The notes: generated from the sequence alone by a model not told the origin. Positions 1 to 7,902 are shown, numbered from the stretch's first letter. The stretch: 64,000 nucleotides of DNA from Peribacillus huizhouensis (GCF_014138605.1 NZ_JACJHX010000001.1:558001-622000), one strand, 5' to 3'. A program made the numbers and translations.

Positions 1-1
1 C

Positions 2-562
2 ATTGTAATTGGCGCTCAACTCGTATCAAACCTACAGCAAATTGTCAGCAGACGTGTCAGTCCTCTCGATTCTGCCGTCGTAACTATTGCATCCTTTATG
101 GCTGAAAACGCCTTTAATGTGATAGCCGACAAAGCAACCATTGGCGGCACTGTACGGACATTTAATGAAGACGTACGTGCCTTTATAGCAGAAGAAATTG
201 AACGCATTGTTAAAGGAACATGTCTTTCTGGAAATTGCACATATGAATATACATATGATTATGGCTACCCTGCTGTTGTCAATCATGAAAAAGAAACACA
301 TTTACTTATAGAAGCAGCTGCTACTGTATCAGAAGTGGAAACGATTGAAGAAACGTTACCTGATATGACTGGAGAAGACTTTTCATATTATTTACAAAAT
401 GTGAAAGGAACATTCTTTTTCACTGGTGCTAAGCCATATTCTGATTTCGCCTACGGCCATCATCATCCTAAATTTGACATCGATGAGAAAGCGATGCTAA
501 TTGCCGCTAAAACATTGGGCACAGCAGCACTATCTTATCACCAAAGCAGTGAAAACAAATAA
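2..562 (+). CDS. yhaA: M20-family amidohydrolase, C-terminal part (YhaA-like), 5' end outside window
   Basis: The reading frame is open from base 2, so this is the C-terminal ~186 residues of a longer protein. It matches the M20D metallo-aminoacylase/amidohydrolase family, which removes acyl groups from N-acyl amino acids or related amides using a di-metal centre. Visible family features are GGTVRTF in the dimerisation-domain strand, MTGEDFSYYL near the C-terminus (the conserved Glu/Asp region) and the closing HHHPKFDIDE segment that supplies a metal-binding His. An internal ATG at 98 is not the real start because the frame and similarity continue upstream. In B. subtilis yhaA lies beside ecsC, as here, which supports the name. 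The substrate cannot be read from this part. Confidence 0.8.
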   Translation: MVIGAQLVSNLQQIVSRRVSPLDSAVVTIASFMAENAFNVIADKATIGGTVRTFNEDVRAFIAEEIERIVKGTCLSGNCTYEYTYDYGYPAVVNHEKETHLLIEAAATVSEVETIEETLPDMTGEDFSYYLQNVKGTFFFTGAKPYSDFAYGHHHPKFDIDEKAMLIAAKTLGTAALSYHQSSENK

Positions 563-663
563 GCAACTCTACTACAACCAATACGTACATGATGAGTTTT
601 ATGAACCGCTCTAAAATCTCATATCAGGTTAACTTTTGAAACTTAAACTTAGGAGGAGTTTAG

Positions 664-1479
664 ATGATTCAAGAGATGGAAAGTAATGTGATTCAACTGA
701 ACGAAATTATATGGAACAGAGATCATAAGAATATCTTGAATTGTATTTCCTGGAATGTAAACAAAGGAGAACACTGGGCCATATTAGGGTTAAATGGATC
801 TGGGAAAACTTCTCTCTTAAAGATCATAACGGGTTATCAATGGCCAAATAAAGGTCAAGTTACCGTATTGGGAAATACATTCGGTAAAACAAACATCCCT
901 AAGCTTCGTAAAAAGATTGGGTGGGTAAGCACTTCATTAGATGAAAAATTTCACTCCCGTCCAAGTGATACCGCTATTGAGGTCATATTAAGTGGGAAAA
1001 ACGCTTCGGTTGGTTTATATGAAGAAGTAACGGAAAATGATATTGATAAAGCAAGAGAACTTTTACAGCAGTTCAGAATAAGCTATTTAACTGACCAGGC
1101 TTACTCGTCCCTTTCTCAAGGAGAAAAAAGAAAAGTGATGATTGCTCGAGCGCTCATGTCTTCTCCAAGCTTACTTATCCTAGATGAACCATGTAATGGT
1201 TTAGATCTCTATTCAAAAGAAGAGCTCCTTTCCACGATTGAGAGATTGACCCAATCAAAGGAAGGACCCACTCTATTATATGTAACCCATCATATCGAAG
1301 AACTCATTCCGTCTATAACACACGCTTTACTATTAAATAAAGGGAATGTTATTGCAAACGGACAAAAAAAAGCAGTGTTAACTGAGGAGTTATTAGAAAA
1401 GACTTTTAGTCTGCCGATTTCATTAAAATGGGAAGATGAGCGTCCTTGGATTCGAATTAAATCAAAGAATAGAGTTTAA
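664..1479 (+). CDS. ABC transporter ATP-binding protein, YlmA-like
   Basis: This 271-residue protein is a complete ABC ATPase. Walker A GLNGSGKT lies at residues 42-49, the signature LSQGE at about 150-154, Walker B LLILDEP at 170-176 and the switch His in VTHH near 214. Sequence style (KGEHWAILGLNGSGKT, VLGNTFGK) resembles the YlmA/ModF-like single-domain ATPases. An AGGAGGAG ribosome binding site lies about 6 bases before the ATG at 664; a second in-frame ATG at 676 has worse spacing. No permease gene is adjacent, so it may serve a permease elsewhere or act without one. It is followed by a palindromic repeat that probably terminates it. The substrate is unknown. Confidence 0.8.
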   Translation: MIQEMESNVIQLNEIIWNRDHKNILNCISWNVNKGEHWAILGLNGSGKTSLLKIITGYQWPNKGQVTVLGNTFGKTNIPKLRKKIGWVSTSLDEKFHSRPSDTAIEVILSGKNASVGLYEEVTENDIDKARELLQQFRISYLTDQAYSSLSQGEKRKVMIARALMSSPSLLILDEPCNGLDLYSKEELLSTIERLTQSKEGPTLLYVTHHIEELIPSITHALLLNKGNVIANGQKKAVLTEELLEKTFSLPISLKWEDERPWIRIKSKNRV

Positions 1480-1513
1480 GAAAATAGAGTAAAAAAGACG
1501 ATATTTCATAACA

Positions 1514-1597
1514 AAGGGTCAGACCAAGCAAGCTCTCATACAGTTTACATAGTATAAGTAATACTATAAACTGCCATGCATGCGAGGTCAGACCCTT
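1514..1597. repeat. Family B palindromic element, likely bidirectional terminator
   Basis: Outer arms AAGGGTCAGACC and GGTCAGACCCTT are exact complements, and an inner pair CAGTTTA / TAAACTG with AGTAT / ATACT continues the fold. The element lies between the convergent ylmA-like and ecsC genes and ends in a T-rich run. Related elements occur at about 12843, 18848, 18932, 40557, 44268 and 62816. It is not an annotated family that I can name. Confidence 0.8.
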
Positions 1598-1604
1598 CTT
1601 TTTA

Positions 1605-2351
1605 CTATGCTTTTTCAGAAAGAATTCGTAGGCGATACCCATTCATCGCTGTTTCCCCTAGTTGCTCTAGTAATTGATGATTGGCATAGGCACCTACTGC
1701 CGCACCAATCCCTGGGACGAGCTGAAACATTTTGACGAAATCAATTTGATCTCTGTACTCTTGCTGAAACTCTTGCCAGTCTAATTCCTTGGTATGATTA
1801 GTCCGATCCCAATTCTCAATAATCAAAAGCGTTTCTCGTCGCTTTTCTTCACTAGAAAAAGCTAGTTGAAAAATATGAAGGATGAATAAACGTTCTTCGT
1901 ATTTCTTTGCGTCGAAGCCGTACAAACCAGCTATTTCAAAGAGAAGCTTCATTTTGATCGTCAATAATAACGGGAAATCAGCAAGGCCTAGCAAAAGACC
2001 ACCTGCACCTGTTCCAGCACCTTCAATTACTGCTGTTTTCTTATAGGTTCCAATTGTATCCTTCACCCATTGATCTTTTTGCTGCAAACTCAAAGTAGAA
2101 ACATCTCTTTCCTTTGAAACGAATTTGGACCCTTTTAAGACAGCTTCAACAAGATTTCGGACGCTTTCGGTAATGACGCCATGTACTTTTTTGGGAATGA
2201 ATGTGTTCATTTTATTTTGTGCTGTTTTGGAAATCCGCTCAAAGGTACCCGATTTCCGTAAAATTTTCTTTTTCCATGCCATAAGCTCGCGGTTGATGAT
2301 TTGTTCATACGTATCGATTATAATCATCTCCAGTCTTTGAATGAAGGACAT
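1605..2351 (-). CDS. ecsC: EcsC family protein
   Basis: This 248-residue protein carries the EcsC domain. A glycine-rich hydrophobic stretch (GAGTGAGGLLLGLADFPLLL, about residues 120-140) is followed by a second hydrophobic Gly/Ala segment near residue 215. It follows ecsB and ecsA in the B. subtilis order. The molecular function of EcsC is not established; EcsAB is needed for normal protein secretion and competence. The ATG used here (2351) lies within the end of a repeat element and has no good Shine-Dalgarno sequence upstream, so the true start is uncertain. A 160-bp gap containing the repeat separates it from ecsB. A palindromic terminator-like repeat follows it. Confidence 0.8.
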   Translation of the reverse strand: MSFIQRLEMIIIDTYEQIINRELMAWKKKILRKSGTFERISKTAQNKMNTFIPKKVHGVITESVRNLVEAVLKGSKFVSKERDVSTLSLQQKDQWVKDTIGTYKKTAVIEGAGTGAGGLLLGLADFPLLLTIKMKLLFEIAGLYGFDAKKYEERLFILHIFQLAFSSEEKRRETLLIIENWDRTNHTKELDWQEFQQEYRDQIDFVKMFQLVPGIGAAVGAYANHQLLEQLGETAMNGYRLRILSEKA

Positions 2352-2505
2352 GGGTCAGGGATTAGGACTTGCTAATCTAGCCAATCTATTATGCAGATCT
2401 ACTTGAAAGTACTACAAAAGACGGCTATGCACCGCCACCACTGTGATGAGGTGAGGGTCCCGCACCATGATTTTCCTTCATGGTGGCTAAAAACACCATT
2501 GGAGT
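2336..2505. repeat. Family D repeat between ecsB and ecsC
   Basis: The stretch begins GAAGGACATGGG and contains ACTTGCTAATCTAG and GTGATGAGGTG. The same blocks, in the same order, occur at 8122-8310 (GAAGGACATGGGG, ACTTACTAATCTAG, GTGATGAGGTG). The left end is shared with the element near 42612. It fills the whole ecsB-ecsC gap and overlaps the proposed ecsC start codon. Confidence 0.65.
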
Positions 2506-2513
2506 TTTGTATC

Positions 2514-3719
2514 TTAGAAACTCCTTATTTTTTTTGCAGAATAACCTCTAAATATTAGAAGAAATACTATTGACGCTAAGAATGATGCACTAGCACCTTG
2601 CCAATTTCCTGCAATAAGTAATACAAAGGCAAACACGATTGCTTCAAAAAGTAAAAAGCTAGATACAAGTTGTATAACTGCTGTTTCTCGTAATTTTGCA
2701 GGCAATGGATATAAAGATACCCAAATTTTTAACTCATGCTGTTTCCAAACTGGAAGAATTTGAATTCCTGTCATATAAAGAAACAAGATCGTTACGAGGA
2801 TACTTGCAATTATTGAAGGAAAGGTAAGCAATACAAATGATCCTATGACAGTCAACCTTACTAGTAAGCCTACATAGTCATTCGCACGGAGCATCGTCCG
2901 AGCATACAAAAATGTATAAGTTGAACTTTGACGATAAGGAATAAAGGTAAATAACCAATCCAGCCATTTTCGTCTGGCCACTTTTCCTCTTAGCTTAGGT
3001 ACATCAGTGAATAGATTCGCTATACGGTAAAACGACATCATCCGCTTGCCCTCTAGTTCGATTAATCGCTCCCACTTAACGCCCTTCTTTATCGTTGCAT
3101 TTCTATAATAGATGAATAAACCGCCCAAAAGCAGGCATAGTATTACACCTAATTGACTCGCTTTTGCAAAAACTAAATAGAGTAAAACTATATTCACTAA
3201 TAATCGAATAAAGAAATCAACTTTGATTACCGACGTCTCCGTATATTTCAGCGTGTACCAATGAATATGTATATTCAAATATTTTACAGCAAGTAACAAG
3301 ATGATAAGAAAAAGACTATAAGCGGAATCAAGTTCTGTTACCTTTGTATACATTGGTAGGAAGACAATATACACAATGATCAAAATAAACCCCTGCATCA
3401 TCGCACTTAACAAAATGGACTGTTTAAAATACATTCTAAGTTTTGTTTCCAGTGGCAATAAGAACACCACATCCGCTTCTTTTAAAAATGTCATAATCGG
3501 GCTTCTTGTTAAGAAAAAACCAAGAACGATTGCCATGATCCAAGCTGCTGGAAAATCAGCAGTCAACGTTTTTACCCATTCGCTGTAATAAAAACCGAGC
3601 CCACCTAAACCAATCACCATTACAAACATTAAATGTCCGTTAAAAATATATCGTAAATACTTTTGCATTTCTTGGCTGTAACCGAGGAATCTCTCCTTCC
3701 ATAACCCTTGGCTATTCAT
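2514..3719 (-). CDS. ecsB: ABC transporter permease EcsB
   Basis: This 401-residue membrane protein has roughly nine to ten hydrophobic segments, with a cytoplasmic basic stretch in the middle (residues ~205-255). It is the membrane half of the Ecs ABC exporter, whose ATPase is EcsA. In B. subtilis Ecs affects protein secretion, competence and intramembrane proteolysis by RasP; its substrate is not settled. The ATG at 3719 overlaps the last 8 bases of ecsA, a typical translational coupling. Length and context match EcsB (about 408 residues in B. subtilis). Confidence 0.9.
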   Translation of the reverse strand: MNSQGLWKERFLGYSQEMQKYLRYIFNGHLMFVMVIGLGGLGFYYSEWVKTLTADFPAAWIMAIVLGFFLTRSPIMTFLKEADVVFLLPLETKLRMYFKQSILLSAMMQGFILIIVYIVFLPMYTKVTELDSAYSLFLIILLLAVKYLNIHIHWYTLKYTETSVIKVDFFIRLLVNIVLLYLVFAKASQLGVILCLLLGGLFIYYRNATIKKGVKWERLIELEGKRMMSFYRIANLFTDVPKLRGKVARRKWLDWLFTFIPYRQSSTYTFLYARTMLRANDYVGLLVRLTVIGSFVLLTFPSIIASILVTILFLYMTGIQILPVWKQHELKIWVSLYPLPAKLRETAVIQLVSSFLLFEAIVFAFVLLIAGNWQGASASFLASIVFLLIFRGYSAKKIRSF

Positions 3720-4455
3720 TTTTAGACTCTTCCTTTGTTAATTGGATATATAGATCATCAAGCGTCGCCCCCGGCATGTCAAACTGACTGCGGAGCTGTT
3801 CTAAATCACCTTTTGCACGAATTTCTCCATTGTGAAGTATAACGAAGGAATCACAATATCTTTCTGCTGTCGCAAGGATATGGGTTGACATTAAGATCCC
3901 TGCACCGCTTTCTTTCATACTTTGCATAAGATCAAGCAATGACTGGATTCCAAGTGGGTCAAGCCCAACAAATGGTTCATCCACAATATACAAGGATGGT
4001 TGAACAAGAAACGCACACATGATCATGACCTTCTGCCTCATCCCTTTTGAAAAATGGGCTGGAAACCAAGATAAACGTTTTTCCATATGGAATTCCTTTA
4101 ATAATTTCTCCATCCTATCTTTAAACACAGCTTCAGGAAGGCCGTATGCCATAGCAGTTAAACGTAAATGTTCCTCAAGTGTAAGCTCATCATAAAGAAT
4201 TGGCGTTTCGGGAATATAAGTATACTGTTTACGATATTCATCGGGATTTTCCGCGAATGTCTTTCCATTTATTGTGATAGATCCGCTTTTCTCTTCCATC
4301 AAGCCAATAATATGTTTAATTGTTGTACTCTTTCCTGCTCCATTCAACCCAATAAGACCAACAAGCTGATTCGGCTGAATGTCAAAGCTGATCCCTTTTA
4401 AAACAGGAATTCTTGTATAACCTCCGACTAGGTTGTTTATTTCTAATAAGGACAT
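3712..4455 (-). CDS. ecsA: ABC transporter ATP-binding protein EcsA
   Basis: This 247-residue ABC ATPase has Walker A GLNGAGKST, signature FSKGMRQKV, Walker B LYIVDEPFVGLDP and switch STH in MSTHILATAERYCDSFVIL, all very close to B. subtilis EcsA. The frame extends upstream to 4491, but ATG 4455 (MSLLEINNLVGGY) is preferred: it aligns with the family N-terminus and has GAAGGG about 9 bases upstream. It is the first gene of ecsABC. The upstream region is unusual because it holds a tandem duplicated non-coding module between this gene and hit, transcribed the other way. Confidence 0.95.
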   Translation of the reverse strand: MSLLEINNLVGGYTRIPVLKGISFDIQPNQLVGLIGLNGAGKSTTIKHIIGLMEEKSGSITINGKTFAENPDEYRKQYTYIPETPILYDELTLEEHLRLTAMAYGLPEAVFKDRMEKLLKEFHMEKRLSWFPAHFSKGMRQKVMIMCAFLVQPSLYIVDEPFVGLDPLGIQSLLDLMQSMKESGAGILMSTHILATAERYCDSFVILHNGEIRAKGDLEQLRSQFDMPGATLDDLYIQLTKEESKNE

Positions 4456-4586
4456 ATCAACGATCCCTTCTATAATGTACGTTAGTTCCATTTTAGCAAA
4501 TTCCGTTTTGATTATCGAGTTAAAGAAAGCTTAAGTTTTTTACTGTTGAATGTTAAAAATTTAATGTATATAAGATTTAGATTTCG

Positions 4587-4968
4587 GTTATCATAAGTTT
4601 TGAAGAAGGGGTTCTTCATTAGACGAATGATTTTATCATCTTGTAAAATGAGGTGTCAGTTAAAGACAACTAACTGAATGAAACCAGAAACTTCAATCAA
4701 CCAAACGTTTTTATGCAAGGAGATGGTTGCTTTGCAAACATTAGATGAAGTAAACATTCATGCTCGATTCAATTTGCTTTATTGTTACAAAACTTTAAGG
4801 TAATAAAAGATCGTTGCATGGAATGAAAAAACTTTGTTAAACGCTAAAACTTACTTTTTGTAAATGAGGTGTTTGTCGAAGACAAGTCTATGTAATTAAA
4901 CGTATTTGAAGTTTGGCCCCTTTTTCAAGAATCACAGGGTGCAGCTATTAGCTGCATCCTGTTTCTTT
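4587..4968 (+). ncRNA. Candidate structured RNA module, copy 1 of a tandem pair
   Basis: This stretch and 5026-5409 are two diverged copies of one module with a period of about 437 bp. Shared blocks in the same order are TATCATAAGT; a 7-bp hairpin TGAAGAA-GGGG-TTCTTCA (4601-4618); ATGAGGTGT followed by GTTAAAGACAACTAACTG; a central GATGGTTGCTTTGC block; AACGCTAAAA; a second ATGAGGTGTTTGT; GTCTATGTAATTAAACGTATT; GGCCCCTTTTTCAAGAAT. Each copy ends in a strong intrinsic terminator (CAGGGTGCAGC / GCTGCATCCTG then TTTCTTTTT). Strand is taken from the terminator. No known RNA family was recognised; it could alternatively encode short peptides. Confidence 0.5.
4732..4803 (+). CDS. Possible 23-residue peptide inside duplicated module, copy 1
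   Basis: A TTG-initiated frame is preceded by AAGGAG with 9-base spacing. It reads through 23 codons; the core TLDEVNIHA is matched by TLDEINIHA in the second copy at 5171, and both continue N-x-LYC-x-x-TL. An in-frame ATG lies at 4723 but would overlap the Shine-Dalgarno sequence. Some differences between the copies are synonymous (GCT/GCA, TAT/TAC) or conservative (Val/Ile), but conservation extends outside the frame, so the similarity may only reflect RNA structure. Confidence 0.25.
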   Translation: MQTLDEVNIHARFNLLYCYKTLR

Positions 4969-5025
4969 TTAACAGCGAATTATTTATTTGCTTTAAAAAT
5001 TATTGTGTATACAAAATGTAAATCG

Positions 5026-5409
5026 TGGCTATCATAAGTAGTGAAGAAGGGGTTCTTCATTAAACTTATGATGTTAATCATTTTTACAATGAGGTGTTTG
5101 TTAAAGACAACTAACTGGAATAAACCAGAAACTTCAATAAACTAACGTTTGATGCAAGGGGATGGTTGCTTTGCGAACATTAGATGAAATAAACATTCAT
5201 GCACAATCCAATATGCTTTACTGTTTTAATACTTTAGAGATATAGGGGATGGTAGCTTTGAATGCAAAAACTTTTTTAAACGCTAAAATTTACTTTTTGT
5301 AAATGAGGTGTTTGTTAAAGAAAAGTCTATGTAATTAAACGTATTGAAGTATGGCCCCTTTTTCAAGAATGCAGGGTGCAGCAATCAGCTGCATCCTGTT
5401 TCTTTTTTC
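5026..5409 (+). ncRNA. Candidate structured RNA module, copy 2 of a tandem pair
   Basis: This is the second copy of the module described at 4587-4968, by eye about three quarters identical and colinear. The TGAAGAA-GGGG-TTCTTCA hairpin is unchanged (5042-5059). The terminator stem keeps pairing while its loop-side bases differ from copy 1 (GCAGCAATCAGCTGC against GCAGCTATTAGCTGC). It ends about 70 bases before hit, so it could also be a long attenuated leader of hit; the strong terminator argues for an independent short transcript. Confidence 0.5.
5171..5245 (+). CDS. Possible 24-residue peptide inside duplicated module, copy 2
   Basis: This frame is the counterpart of 4732-4803, starting with TTG after AAGGGGATGGTTGCT. 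It shares TLDE(V/I)NIHA, Asn, LYC and TL at the same spacing and ends one codon later. The Shine-Dalgarno sequence is weaker here (AAGGGG). Whether it is translated is open. Confidence 0.25.
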   Translation: MRTLDEINIHAQSNMLYCFNTLEI

Positions 5410-5479
5410 TTTCCGACTTTCATATAGCTATGATAGGATAAGATTACCACTATACATTAACTAGGGAAGGATGTTAAAG

Positions 5480-5905
5480 ATGAGCGATTGTATTTTTTGT
5501 AAAATTATTAATGGAGATATCCCAAGTACAAAAGTATTTGAAAATGAACATGTACTTGCTTTTCTTGACATTAGTCAAGTAACGAAAGGTCATACACTAA
5601 TCATCCCAAAAATACATAAAGAAAATGTATATGAATTAACACCTGACATTGCAAAAAATATTTTTGAAGTGGTGCCAGAAATTGCTCGTGCACTAAAAAA
5701 GGCGTTCAATCCAATTGGCTTGAATACTATTAACAATAACGGTGAAGCTGCTGGACAGTCTGTTTTTCATTACCATCTTCATTTAATTCCACGCTATGGT
5801 GAAGGTGATGGATTCGGAGCAGTTTGGAAAACTCATACGAGCGAATACACACCTGAAGATTTAAAGGAATTGGCACAATCCATTTCAGAGAACATGAAAA
5901 ATTAA
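5480..5905 (+). CDS. hit: HIT family nucleotide-binding hydrolase
   Basis: This 141-residue protein has the histidine triad FHYHLHLIPR around residue 95, which is the nucleotidyl-transfer/hydrolysis site of HIT proteins (AMP-lysine or adenosine phosphoramidate hydrolases), and the N-terminal CIFCKI metal-type motif of Hit/HinT proteins. The frame could start at ATG 5471, but GGGAAGG ends directly before it. ATG 5480 gives normal spacing and the family N-terminus MSDCIFC. It is monocistronic, closed by a strong terminator. In B. subtilis hit also lies beside ecsA. Confidence 0.93.
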   Translation: MSDCIFCKIINGDIPSTKVFENEHVLAFLDISQVTKGHTLIIPKIHKENVYELTPDIAKNIFEVVPEIARALKKAFNPIGLNTINNNGEAAGQSVFHYHLHLIPRYGEGDGFGAVWKTHTSEYTPEDLKELAQSISENMKN

Positions 5906-5907
5906 CC

Positions 5908-5951
5908 ATAAAAAAATTCACCTGAGCCTACCTCAACGGTGAATTTTTTTT
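5908..5951 (+). terminator. Intrinsic terminator of hit
   Basis: Stem AAAAAATTCACC pairs with GGTGAATTTTTT, followed by a T run; it lies 3 bases past the hit stop codon. Confidence 0.9.
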
Positions 5952-6082
5952 ATGATTTAAAGGAAATTTCAATTAAATCAAAATTATTTCATTAAACATT
6001 CTTTTTTTCTTTCAACTCCTAAACATTTTCTGATAGGATAGAAACAATCAAATCCTTTCACATATTACAAGGAGGAACAAAT

Positions 6083-7195
6083 ATGAAAAGAGCACGTAAT
6101 TTTAATGCAGGTCCTGCTGCTTTACCAGAAGATGTTTTAAAAAGAGCACAATCTGAATGGTTAAATATCGACAACACAGGGATGTCGGTCATGGAATTGA
6201 GTCATCGGAGTGTTACATTTGAAACAATCCATAATCACGCCATTCAAACGCTTAAAGAACTAATGGATATTCCAGAAAATTACGATGTGCTCTTCCTTCA
6301 AGGCGGTGCTAGCCTTCAGTTCTCGATGATTCCAATGAACTTACTAAAAGCCGATAGCCAAGCGGATTATGTTCTAACTGGAAGTTGGTCGGAGAAAGCT
6401 CTACAAGAAGCGAAGAAAATCGGGGCAACTAGGGTTGTAGCGTCTACAAAAGAGGTCAATTATACATCCATCCCGAAACTTTCTGACATCGTCTACAATC
6501 AAGATGCAGCTTATTTACATATCACTTCGAACAATACCATTTACGGAACTCAATGGAATGAATTTCCGGATGCAAAAAACGTACCTTTAGTTGCGGATAT
6601 GTCCAGTGACATTTTGAGTAAAAAAATCGATGTCAGTAAATTCGGTTTAATCTATGCCGGTGCTCAGAAAAACCTAGGTCCATCTGGTATTACCGTTGTC
6701 ATCATTCGTAAAGACCTTATTTCTAATTCTTTGGAAGAAATTCCAACTATGTTGAATTACCATACACATCAAGCTAGCAATTCTCTATATAATACGCCAC
6801 CAACTTTAGCTATTTATCTCCTCTCTCTTGTTCTTGATTGGGCAAAGGATTTAGGCGGTATTGCCAAAATTGAAGAAAATAACGCGAAGAAAGCAGAATT
6901 GCTTTATCATGCCATTGATTCAAGCGATGGTTTTTATAAAGGCCATGCCGAGCGTGAGAGCCGTTCTCATATGAATGTTACCTTCACCCTCCCTAGCAAA
7001 GAATCTGAGCAGGAATTTTTATTAAAGGCGAAAGAAGCTGGATTTATCGGCTTGAATGGGCACAGATCTGTCGGAGGCTGCCGTGCATCCATTTATAATG
7101 CTGTTCCACTTGAACATTGCCAAGAGCTTGCTGATTTCATGACAAGCTTTAAAGAAACCTACCAAAATAAAGAAAAAACCTTGTTTAATGCATAA
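6083..7195 (+). CDS. serC: Phosphoserine aminotransferase
   Basis: SerC is a PLP enzyme that converts 3-phosphohydroxypyruvate and glutamate to O-phosphoserine and 2-oxoglutarate in serine synthesis. The N-terminus RNFNAGPAALP, the TGSWS phosphate/PLP contact, the Schiff-base lysine in GAQKNLGPSG (near residue 195) and the C-terminal NGHRSVGGCRASIYNA are all diagnostic. At 370 residues it is slightly longer than B. subtilis SerC because of a C-terminal extension (KETYQNKEKTLFNA). AAGGAGG lies 7 bases before the ATG. It sits between hit and trpP as in B. subtilis. Confidence 0.97.
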   Translation: MKRARNFNAGPAALPEDVLKRAQSEWLNIDNTGMSVMELSHRSVTFETIHNHAIQTLKELMDIPENYDVLFLQGGASLQFSMIPMNLLKADSQADYVLTGSWSEKALQEAKKIGATRVVASTKEVNYTSIPKLSDIVYNQDAAYLHITSNNTIYGTQWNEFPDAKNVPLVADMSSDILSKKIDVSKFGLIYAGAQKNLGPSGITVVIIRKDLISNSLEEIPTMLNYHTHQASNSLYNTPPTLAIYLLSLVLDWAKDLGGIAKIEENNAKKAELLYHAIDSSDGFYKGHAERESRSHMNVTFTLPSKESEQEFLLKAKEAGFIGLNGHRSVGGCRASIYNAVPLEHCQELADFMTSFKETYQNKEKTLFNA

Positions 7196-7296
7196 GTAAA
7201 AAATTTTTCAATGCTTTGTGTGAAATCACTTCTAAAAAAAGGATAGTCATGATATACTATTTTAAACTTCTCGCTATAGGCAATAGTGCACTATTG

Positions 7297-7337
7297 GAGA
7301 GGTATACTTTAGACGAGACGAGAATGGGAGAGATGAG
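7297..7337 (+). promoter_or_regulatory. TRAP-type (G/U)AG triplet array over the trpP ribosome binding site
   Basis: GAG or TAG triplets occur at 7297, 7299, 7310, 7315, 7320, 7328 and 7335, with 2-base spacers between 7310 and 7322; two more TAGs lie at 7277 and 7284. The last triplets overlap the GGGAG Shine-Dalgarno sequence of trpP. In B. subtilis TRAP (MtrB) binds such an array on trpP mRNA and blocks its translation when tryptophan is plentiful. The 2-base spacing is typical but several other spacers are longer, so binding is an inference. Confidence 0.6.
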
Positions 7338-7339
7338 AA

Positions 7340-7858
7340 ATGAATACGAAAGTACTAGTGTCATTGTCCTTATTAATGGGGTTAGGTGCAGTTCTGCATT
7401 TAGTTGTTCCTGGAATTGCTTTTGGAGTTAAACCCGATATGATGCTGACTATGATGTTCTTAGCCATAATCTTATTTCCAGAAAAGAAAAATGTTTTTCT
7501 TGTAGCGGTAACCGCAGGTGTCATTTCCGGAATTACATCAACCTTCCCTGGAGGATTTTTACCGAATATCATCGATAAATTTATCACTGCCTTTTTATTT
7601 TATTTTATGTTTATCGCTATTCAAAAGTTTACTAAATCAATTATTAGCACCGGTATTTTAACGGCAGTTGGAACGATTATTTCTGGAACAGTATTCCTTA
7701 CTTCCGCATATTTCCTTGCAGGTTTGCCAAAATCCTTTCTGATTCTATTCACAGGGGCCGTTCTACCAGCAATCGTTTTAAATGTAATTGCCATGGCAAT
7801 CATTTATCCAATTGTAAACGGACTTGTTAAAAGATCAAACATTCCTGCTAATATATAA
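7340..7858 (+). CDS. trpP: Tryptophan transporter TrpP
   Basis: This 172-residue membrane protein has about five hydrophobic segments and the TrpP/YhaG signature (LHLVVPGIAFGVKPDMML, FPGGFLPNIIDKF). It is the probable tryptophan permease. It starts with ATG at 7340, inside a purine-rich leader of GAG triplets, and is closed by a hairpin terminator. Position after serC matches B. subtilis. Regulation by TRAP is inferred from the triplet array. Confidence 0.9.
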   Translation: MNTKVLVSLSLLMGLGAVLHLVVPGIAFGVKPDMMLTMMFLAIILFPEKKNVFLVAVTAGVISGITSTFPGGFLPNIIDKFITAFLFYFMFIAIQKFTKSIISTGILTAVGTIISGTVFLTSAYFLAGLPKSFLILFTGAVLPAIVLNVIAMAIIYPIVNGLVKRSNIPANI

Positions 7859-7871
7859 CAAAGACTATTCC

Positions 7872-7902
7872 AAAACACCGGATGTTTTTCCGGTGTTTTT
7901 TT
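7872..7902 (+). terminator. Intrinsic terminator of trpP
   Basis: Stem AAAACACCGG pairs with CCGGTGTTTT, followed by T residues, 13 bases past the stop codon. Confidence 0.9.

Noticed and set aside
4587-5409. Reading the tandem modules as a CRISPR-like or simple repeat array
   Set aside because: Only two long, diverged units exist, with internal structure and terminators and no short regular spacing.
7216-7431. 71-codon frame ahead of trpP
   Set aside because: It overlaps trpP in another frame and the triplet array; no ribosome binding site.
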